A stretch of DNA of 64,000 nt from NCBI GenBank assembly GCA_002150815.3, contig NDFF03000035.1, positions 496,001 to 560,000 of the forward strand, given 5' to 3'. Of the stretch, positions 55,611-64,000 are shown one piece after another. Source of the stretch: Grammothele lineata (taxonomy: Eukaryota > Basidiomycota > Agaricomycetes > Polyporales > Polyporaceae). Under the pieces are notes generated by a model, which saw nothing but the letters and a program-made list of their open reading frames with translations, was not told the DNA's origin and did no database searches. The translations under genes were made by a program, and so were the position numbers. Numbering within the stretch: the first letter of the stretch is position 1; every line of letters begins with the position of its first letter.

Positions 55611-57682
55611 ATGTCCAGTGCAACGATGCCGGGAACTCCAAAGGTGACCGGGAAGCTCTGCGCGGAGCCCGCGCGAAGAGGCCCCCTCTCCTGGCTTGTG
55701 CGCGACGCTCCCGAGTACGAAGAACGCAAGCGCCGTGTCCGCTTCGTCCCGCCTGCGATTGCTATCAAGGATGTGCACGCCGCGGTGCCTCGACACCTCT
55801 TCGAGCGCAGCACAGTCAAGGGCCTCTTCTATGTTGGGCGCCACGTCGCGCTCAGCGTCGCGTTTTACGTCTTCGTGAAACGGATCGACGCTCTCGCCTG
55901 GAGCGCGGCCGCGGCGCTCGGGTGGGGAGCAGCAGGGCGCTCGATGCTTGTGTGGGCGGGTTGGATATTCTACTGGTTCTGGCAGAGCGTTTCGTTCGCC
56001 GGGATTTGGACTCTTGGTGAGCTTGGCTGCTGCCAAGTACGCGCACATCGCTAATGTCTCGCCCTGAACATACAGGACACGAGGTACGGCGCGTCACCTT
56101 ACGCGAAGGGTGTTCGGCATGCTGACCCCGAGCAGTGCGGCCACGATGCTATCTCGCCGTATGCATGGGTCAATGCGGCGACTGGATTGGCGCTGCACAC
56201 CTTCGTCCTCACGCCTTATTTTGCGTGGAGGCTTACCCACCGTTCCCATCACGTGCGTATTTTCCCTTTCGAAGAACGTTCGACCACGAACTGATGTCCG
56301 AATCTAGAAAGGAACCAACCACCTAGCACGCGATGAAACATACCATCCCATGACGAGAGGGGATTTTAAAGGCCTTCCGGACGCCGAACACGCAACGAAG
56401 ATGGACTACAAGGAAATCCTGGAAGAGACACCCGGATACACACTCTTCAAAATGGTCATTCGTCAGTTCTTGTAAGTACCAATGATAGTTCTCAACATGT
56501 ATGTCGCTGAAGATCGAGGTTATAGGGGTTTCCAGCTGTATCTAATGTATGTCTGCGGTCACGTCTCCATACATCCCGCAGACCCTGACGACCCACAGCC
56601 ACAACCGCAAGGGAAACCCGAAGTATCCACCTTGGACCAGCGTATGTTTTCAGCTTGCCCCTTCTTCAGCAAAATGATTGACGACCGTTCATCATTCTTT
56701 CAGCACTACGATCCCGACTCCAAGCTCTTCAAGCCTCAAGACCGTGAGCGAACTTCTAACATTCGTGTCCACGGTCGTCATTGATTTCAGTTCCTGCGGC
56801 GTAGGCAACTATATCGTCGTCTCCGATGTTGCGGTCATGTCCATGCTCCTCTTCCTTGCTGGCTGGTCGTACCAGACTGGATTCCACAATGTGTGGAGCC
56901 TCTACTTCGTCCCATGGCTCGTGCGTTCTCTCCGAATGTCTTATTGCTAATTATGTGCTGACGGCGCCGGCGGCGTAGTGGGCGCACAACTGGATGGTGA
57001 TGTTCACGTACCTCCAACATAGCGACCCGACCGTGCCGTACTACCGCGAGGTGCGTGCCGCTCCGTTCCGCACCGTTGAAATGAGATGTCTAACGCGCGC
57101 ATTGCTACTGGCAGAAATCTTGGACGTTCGCCCGGGGCGCGCTTGCGACGGTCGACAGGCCGGTTTTCGGCTGGATCGGACGATTCTTCTGGCATGGTGT
57201 ACGTCCCTTCTCCCTTCTCGACCTTGGGAGTCGAGGCTGACGTACGACCCCCGAAGATCGCGCACCACCACGTCGCGCACCACTTCTTTGTCAGCATCCC
57301 GTTCTGTAAGCGCCCCCCGTTCGGCCTCTGCTGCCGCCGTTGACGATAACGTTCTGCACAGACAACCTATCTCAGGTCACGGAGGCGATCAAACCCGTGC
57401 TCGGCGAATCCTACTGCTATGATTCCACTGTACGTCATTGGTGGCCCTCGTCTTTGACTAGTGCGCTCTAGATTGACTGGTTTCGTTCTCCAGCCCACAA
57501 TATATGCGCTTTGGCGCTCGTTCACGCAGTGCACGTTTATCGAGGGCGAGGGCGATATCGTCTTCTTCAAGAATCAGCGCGGCGAGGCTATACGTGAATA
57601 CGTCGAGCCGAAGACAGGGGCTGAACCCGACGTCGAGGTTGAAGAGCGGGAGGATGACGCGTTGAAGCTCGCGGGACTGTAG
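55611..57682 (+). CDS. Delta-12-type fatty acid desaturase
   Basis: Thirteen exons (55611-56016, 56076-56083, 56136-56252, 56308-56471, 56526-56546, 56599-56641, 56704-56743, 56805-56920, 56979-57050, 57115-57198, 57257-57305, 57362-57429, 57494-57682) give 458 aa. Three His boxes bind the di-iron centre: GHECGH across introns 1 and 2, HRSHH, and HVAHH. Several membrane spans flank them. Delta-12 desaturases convert oleate to linoleate on the ER. Exon 2 is only 8 nt. The C-terminus (FKNQRGEAIREYVEP) is charged, as in fungal FAD2 enzymes. Regiospecificity is inferred from resemblance. An alternative start is the ATG at 55626. Confidence 0.88.
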
Positions 57683-57919
57683 GCACCGACGATGATTGTA
57701 TCGGAGTCCTTGAGGTCAGACGCGTTGATAGTTCTTCGTGTTGGGAGTTAGCGCATCGGTAGTCTTGTCATCTTGGGGTCTTCCACAGGATCATCGCAGG
57801 CTGGGGCAATAGGAGAAATCTGGCATAGATACCGAGAAATCCTTCCGAGTAACCAAGCACTATTAGATGAGCAAATATGTACCGAATAAATGAGAGACAG
57901 ATCGTGACTGAGGAACAGT
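57683..57919. other. Convergent 3' spacer
   Basis: Short spacer between the desaturase (plus) and the ABC transporter (minus) stop codons. Confidence 0.5.
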
Positions 57920-60900
57920 CTAGGCAGACGAGGCCGCGGCCTCGGCCATGGCGTACAACTTCTCTTTGTCGCCGCTCTCGTCGACAAGCGCGCGGAGCAT
58001 GCCCTTTTCCTTCTTGAGCAGCTCACTCGGCTTGCCAAACTCGACGATGTTTCCAGCGTCGAGAACCATCTAGTAGACGGGGAATTAGCAGCTGGACGAA
58101 CGCTCGGTGAACAAGTTTGCTCACAATTTTGTCGGAGTCCATGATCGTCTGCAGACGGTGCGCGACGGTGAGGAGCGTGACGTCGTTTCCGAGCTCCGTA
58201 CGGAGCGACGTCTGGATGATCGTATCGGTCTCGTAGTCGATCGCAGACGTGGCCTCGTCGAGGATGAGGAGCTTGCTCCGGCGCACGATGGCGCGGGCGA
58301 GCGCGAGGATCTGGCGTTGGCCGACCGACAAGTTCGCGCCACCACCGGCGATCTCGCTGTCGAGCGTGATGCGGGACTGGTCCGTCTCGCTCTGGAGGCT
58401 GAAGAGGCCGGCGGAGCGGAGCGCGTCGTTGAGCACAGCGTCATCGTGCTCGCCGAAGGGATCCAGGTTTTGGCGGAGAGTGCCACTAAGCAGCTCGGGC
58501 TGTGATTGAGTGGTCAGTGGAAAGGCTGTAAATTCTCGTGGATGTCGTGCTTACCACTTGCGGGATAATGGTGATGTTCGAACGGAGCGCATCCAAGTTG
58601 AGCTTATTGACGTCGAGACCGTCGTAGAGGACGTTGCCCTGAGTCAAGATGCAACGGAGCAAGGCGAGCGTGAGGGAGCTTTTGCCACTGCCCGTGCGCC
58701 CGACAATACCAACACGCTCGCCGGCCTTGACTTCGAACGAGATGTCATGGAGGACCTTGGGGCCAGTCTGGGAATAGCGCGCTGACAGCTTCTCGACCGC
58801 GAGGCTGCCGCTGGCCGGCCAGTAAGCGGGCGGGACACCAGCTGGAGTTGGCTCCGGCTCGTGCTCGATGACCAAGTATTGCTGGATACGCTCCAAACTG
58901 TTGCCTACATGTGAAAGCTGGTCAGTTGTTGTCGCAGGCCGCAGAGGGAGGACGTACCGGCAACCTCGAACTCGTTGAATATGCGGACAAACTGGAGGAT
59001 AGTACCACTGAAGGCAGCTGCGCGAACACCCGAAAGATCAGAAATTGCAGAACATGTTACGAGCAAAGATATTTACCAGCCATGTTGAGGGAGAAACCGG
59101 CGTTGGATGCGCTCATGCGCGTGATGTATGTGAGGTAGATCATGAGAGCGGTGGTGTACAGAGTGCCGATGAAGTCCACCCGAATAGTGACCCAACTGAA
59201 AGAAGAGTCAGTCATGGCTAAGATGTAGCAAGGGTGCTAGAAAGCGTACCGGTTCAGGTTGAACTGCGTGATCGCTGCACGACTGTACCGGTCAATGCGG
59301 CGGAGAGACTCCTGCTTGAAGTCCTCCTGTTTCCCGTAAGCACGGATAGAAGCTACAGAAGCCATGTAAGACTAGATTGATACGCTTGGGGAAAACAACT
59401 ACTTACTGATACCGCTGATCGCGGCGCCGAAGTGGCCCATCACGGGCGCCTTCGCCTTGCTCATCTCGCGCTTGACTGACAGCTGGGCCTTCATGAAGAT
59501 GTTACCGCAGATGCAGCCAGCGATAGCGACTACGATCGAAGGAATCATGAAGACCGGAGAAAACACGATGACCGCGACCATCTTCAAGAGCATGAAGACT
59601 CCAATCTGGACGAGGAACTCGGTCGTCATCGCGATGCGGTTGTCCACTACAAAAATGTTCAGTTCGTACAAGGACGGTAGTGAACTCGCAGAAGGACGTA
59701 CGCTGCTGGATATCCTCCGTGCACCGGGCAATGATACGTGAGGTTGGGGTCTTATCCAACCACCGCAGGGTCGTCCTCATGATCGAAACGATCAACTTCT
59801 CGTGGATGATTCTCCCAGCCCTGAGACTGCCGAAGACGAAGTACACGACACCGATGGCTAGCAGGAACATTCCAACAAGCACGGACAAGGAGTAGACCGT
59901 AAGATAGCTGGAGAACCATTAGCCTAGAAACACAGGCGGATACATGACGCTACTTACTGCGCAACGTTGACCTCCTCGGGCGGGTGCGTCTCGTACTGCG
60001 CGGCCCAGTATCCGAGGTACCACGTCTGCGGAGCACCATATCATCAGAACATGCAATTGTGTTGTTATGATCGTGAAAGATACCCACCTGAACGTTGGTC
60101 AAGCCATGACGAATGACGTATATCCCAATGTAACAGAACCAGAACCAGATTGGACGCGTAGACATGTTCCCAAGGTAGAGCCACACTGCGCAAACACGCG
60201 TATGGTCAGCTTCCCGCAGTCCAGCAGACGATCTGAATACGAGTGACTCACAAGCCTTCCAGCCGACGTGCCCCAACTCGGTCTCCTCTTCAACGATCAG
60301 CTTCCCTGCATTCTGCTTCGCGGTCTCGTCTTCAGGGGAACCTTCATCTATCTCCTCTTTGGCCTTCTCCATCTCCTCCTGCTCCTGCTGGAGCTCCTTC
60401 ATGAGCTTGGCGTCGTGCGCGAGGGCATTGGAGAGCGAGCCCTGGCTGACGATGCGACCGTCGGGACCCATGTCGACGACGAAGTCCGCAATGGGGCTGA
60501 CCATCGCAACATTGTGCGTCTGTACCACATGGTGTTACTTGAGGCAGTGAATTTCGGCTAGAATGAATTGAGACTCACGACGAGGATGACGGTGCGACCG
60601 GCGAGGAGACCGCCCTTGAGGCACTTGTCGACAATCCAGCGCGAAGTGTGGACGTCCAGAGCAGCCAGGATCTGCAAGCGCATGAGTATTTCGATCAGAG
60701 GAAGTCAAGCACATCACTCACATCGTCGAGTAAGAGAATCTCCGCGTTAGAGTACACGGCACGCGCGAGGGTGATACGTGCTTTCTGGCCACCACTGCCA
60801 AACGATTTCAACAGCTATACGGGAGATGCGTGAAGATGGCACGCACCTCAGAGTGATACCTTTCTCTCCAACCTCGGTTTGGTCCCCAGCGTCGAACAAG

Positions 60901-63900
60901 CTCAAGTCGCGCTTGAGAGCACACTGCTCGATGACTATGCAGGACGGGTTAGCATTACAAGCGCCGGTGACGTCATGAGATAGACAGCTCACCCTTGTTG
61001 TACCGGACCTCGTCGAACGGCGCGCCGAAGATAATGTTGTTCTGAACATCCGTTAGTACCACCACCACGATATGAACGGCAACGACATGCGCACCCTGAT
61101 CGTATCGCTCTGCACCCAGCTCTCCTGCGCGGCGTACGCCACGCCACCCGCGCGGGGCAAGTTGACAAACGAGTCCGGGCCTTGGGGCAGGTAGTGCATC
61201 TCACCGAGGAGGGCCATGAGGAGCGACGTCTTTCCTGCACCGGTAGGACCGACGATGAGGTTGATTTTCCCGCGGCGGAAGAGGAGTTCGTCGTCGACGG
61301 TGAGTACGAACGCGCGCCGGCGCGTACCGCCTGGGGTGACGGAGGCGCTCTTGGCGGAGTCGGCGGCCCAGGTGAAGGACGCGTGCCGGATGCCGATGCT
61401 GTCTTTGTGCGACTCGGGGATGGGGGCGGGAAGGAGACGGGCCTCCTCGGAGGGCTCGGTGAACTCGTCGATGAGTTCGGTCTGTAAACAACGCTGATTT
61501 AGTAACAGCATCCCTGGAATAGATGCAGACGACACACGTTGAACAGGAAATCTCCAATACGCTCGAGTGCGACGTTGGTCTGAATAAGGGCCGGAATGAT
61601 GTAGAACGTAGCCTGGATGTCTATGCGCAACATATCGAACACTGGACATCCTGGGGTCAGTACTCTTCAGTAGCAGAAGCTATGTATGACATACCGGACA
61701 TGGCGGAGAAAACCTTGGAAGCTAATGAAAAGTCAGTGCTGTACGGCCTCCCTCTGAAGTCATAGGTTTACCTGTGAGCGTCTCTCCCATGATAACGGTC
61801 TATAAGACAATCAGTCAGCCGGAGGCGGGCCCAGCAGCAAGCGAGGTATACGCACGTAGGTGAAGAAGGTCGACAACATGATCAAAATGGGAATGACGAA
61901 GCTGAAATTTACCAATGTCAGACAACAGTCGCCACTACCCCAAGCGCGGCGGACGCTCACTTGCACATGTTGTTCGACATCCCCAAGAAGCGGGCCTTGC
62001 GCACAGAGAGGAGCTCCTGCTCACGCCGCTCGTTCAGCTGGGCCGTGATCCTTGGCTCCCATCCGAAGAGCTTGATCATGCGGATGACGTTCATCACTTG
62101 TACGATAGTGCGATCAGCGTATGGTCGAAAATGTGAGATTTGGGGCGTAACTCACTTTCCGTGACCAGCTGCACACGGGAATCGGTCTACAAAGCTTCTG
62201 TGAGATCCAAAACTCTGATGCGAGAGATGAAAGAACAAACCCGCTTCATCTTCTCGCGCTGGGTGCTGCGAATGTACTTCGTGATGATACCCGGAATCGG
62301 GAGGGAGGCGATCATCGTCGCGAAGCCGACCCACGCACTGTTGAAACGCTCAGCATGAGTCGTGGCATGAGATTCTCCGGGTATACGCACCTCCAGCCAA
62401 GGATCTGGTGCAAGAAGATCATGCACAACATGATCTGGAAAGGAGACTCGATGGCTGTTACAGTAGCACATCAGCTCGAGGCACGGCGGACACCACGACA
62501 AGAGAAAGAAACGCACTCGCAAAGACGATATGCATACTGGCAAAGTCGAGGCTGTTCAAATCGCTCGACACGAGGTTGTTGATCCTCCCAACGAGGTTCT
62601 TGCCTGCCCCTTGCTCCTTCTTCGCCTCCGGCTTCGGCGCCTCCGCCTTCTTCGCGCTCGTCGTGCTCGTGCTGTCCGAGTCCTTGCCTTTGCCCTTGTC
62701 CTTACCCTTCACCGTACCGACGGCCGTCGCGGTGCTCGAATCGGCCGAGTGCGACGCCGTGCCGTTGTCCGTCGCTCCGTCGTCTGAGCTTGAGCCCGAT
62801 CCGGGGGCCTCGACGTCCGCCTGGGAGGCGTTGTCAGGCGTGCCAACCGCGGTGGGTGCAGCGCTGTCCTCAGCCGCCTCAGTACCGGAGGTCTCGGCTT
62901 TCATGCGGATGCGCAGGGCGTGCTCGAAGACGAGCTCGGTGATGATCGCTTGCATGCGCACGTTGACCCGAGTCTGTGCAAGCTGTGAGTCAACAAGACG
63001 GCAGTGTCGTGAGAGGGAAGACGCACCGTCTTGTATACAAACCACTCGTCGGACATACTCTTGAGGATGCGGCCGACAAACAAGAGCACGATCCAGAACC
63101 AGGGCTTGATGGGGAACTTTCCCATGCTACCCGTCTCAAGATAGCTGTGGGTACCGATGAGTCCCGAAAACTCCGAAACAGAACAGGGGACGATACGTAC
63201 ATGAGCAGGTTGTTGATACTGATGGGGGCAGCGAAGGCGGCGACAACCTGCATCCAGGCCATGAGTTAGGATCCCTTCGTAGAGCGGCTTTTTGCTATAC
63301 TCACGGCTGTGATAGACATCGAAGCGAGGTGGCACAACTCGATAACTTTTACAACATGTCAGCGGGGGCCCTGCACGGATACAGTCGTCATACTGACAGA
63401 ACACCCGAATGAGCTTGATGGCGAGGTGCGTCTTAGCCTTGTTCACCATAGGATCCAGTGACTGGCGAAGATCATCACAATTAGCAAATACAGCCCCTCC
63501 GGCAGAAAGGAAGAAACGTACTGGGAAGCTGTCACCAACGAGGTTGCGCAGGTGGTCGAAGTCCGACAATGGTGGGAGCAGGTCGAAGGGAAGGTGGGGC
63601 ATTTTGTAGGCGATCCACACAATCGGAGACATGAAAGTGTACGTGAGCAGAGACCATGCAGGGGCGATCTGCTCCGGCGAGGCCTCTAGAATCTCCTGTA
63701 GCATACAATGAGTACCGAGGGGGTAGGAACCCACAACTACGTTAGACGTACCTTAGGGTTGATGGGCTCATATTTGCGAGGGATCGCGAGGGGGATGATG
63801 AAGCCCGCGATAGAGAGAAGAGCGACCTTCACCCACATGAGAGGACCCTCGGCGGCATCGGCAGGTGTGAGCGTCACGGTCGCGTACGGCCAGACGTCAC

Positions 63901-64000
63901 GGTACATGTATGCGCCCCAGAGCACGGCGAGGACCCAAGAGCCATGCGCGTACGCGCGGAAGCTGACATGCTTTCCACCGAAAAGCGAGAGCAGGCCGAG
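57920..64000 (-). CDS. ABCC/MRP-type ABC transporter (5' end beyond the window)
   Basis: A multi-exon gene reads from the right edge to the stop at 57920; the start lies beyond 64000. It holds two transmembrane domains and two nucleotide-binding domains. NBD1 has Walker A GPTGAGKTS, signature SGGQKARITLARAV and Walker B ILLLDDV. NBD2 has GRTGSGKSS, LSVGQRQILALARA and LLILDEATSAID. NBD1 lacks the Glu after the Walker B Asp (DDV), as is usual in ABCC proteins. A long acidic, Ser/Ala/Lys-rich insert lies at about 62600-62900, before the LVGRINNLVSSDLNS block between the first helices. Upstream TM segments suggest an extra N-terminal region. The last intron is 58070-58124. Likely exports anionic conjugates; the substrate is not known. 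Exon limits were not fully traced. Confidence 0.88.

Overview
The window is nuclear DNA of a filamentous basidiomycete, almost certainly an Agaricomycete and plausibly a polypore. Genes are split by many introns of about 45-65 bp with GT..AG ends, GC is moderate to high, and the gene content is fungal: a RecQ-helicase/DUF6589 element, BTB/POZ families, a sedolisin, a delta-12-type desaturase, and Zuotin, Rrp9 and Cdc20. Exon boundaries were read by hand from splice motifs, reading phase and paralog comparison.

Layout. Positions 1144-8862 hold a complete, apparently autonomous DNA transposon: about 140-160 bp terminal inverted repeats, a perfect hairpin in each terminus, a 9-bp target-site duplication (CGCCCTCCG), and two divergent genes, a 1241-aa DUF6589 protein (minus) and a RecQ-type helicase (plus). 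From 9.5 to 28.9 kb lie RRP9, two tandem paralogs of an unknown multi-pass membrane protein, a complex I assembly factor (DMAC1-like), a BTB relic, a tandem pair of unknown genes that share promoter elements, a coiled-coil protein, CDC20 and tRNA-Leu(AAG).

The 29.4-43.7 kb stretch is a lineage-specific accessory cluster. It has four BTB-domain loci (two intact, one with a single nonsense codon, one split by a 1.77-kb non-autonomous transposon with its own 9-bp target duplication), two ricin-B/beta-trefoil-like lectin paralogs with matching exon structure, and two genes of an unknown family. A fifth, decayed BTB fragment lies at 19.7 kb. This looks like birth-and-death evolution.

From 43.9 kb to the end the content is mostly conserved: a secreted sedolisin, Zuotin, a WRN-type exonuclease with a C-terminal helical domain, two paralogous single-pass membrane proteins, a delta-12-type fatty acid desaturase and a large ABCC transporter that runs off the right edge.

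The most notable system is the helicase transposon. Its two hairpins differ in sequence but each is perfectly self-complementary, which suggests that structure is maintained. A helicase-carrying lineage of Academ transposons (AcademH) has, as I recall, been described in fungi and animals, so this may be a member of that lineage rather than wholly new.
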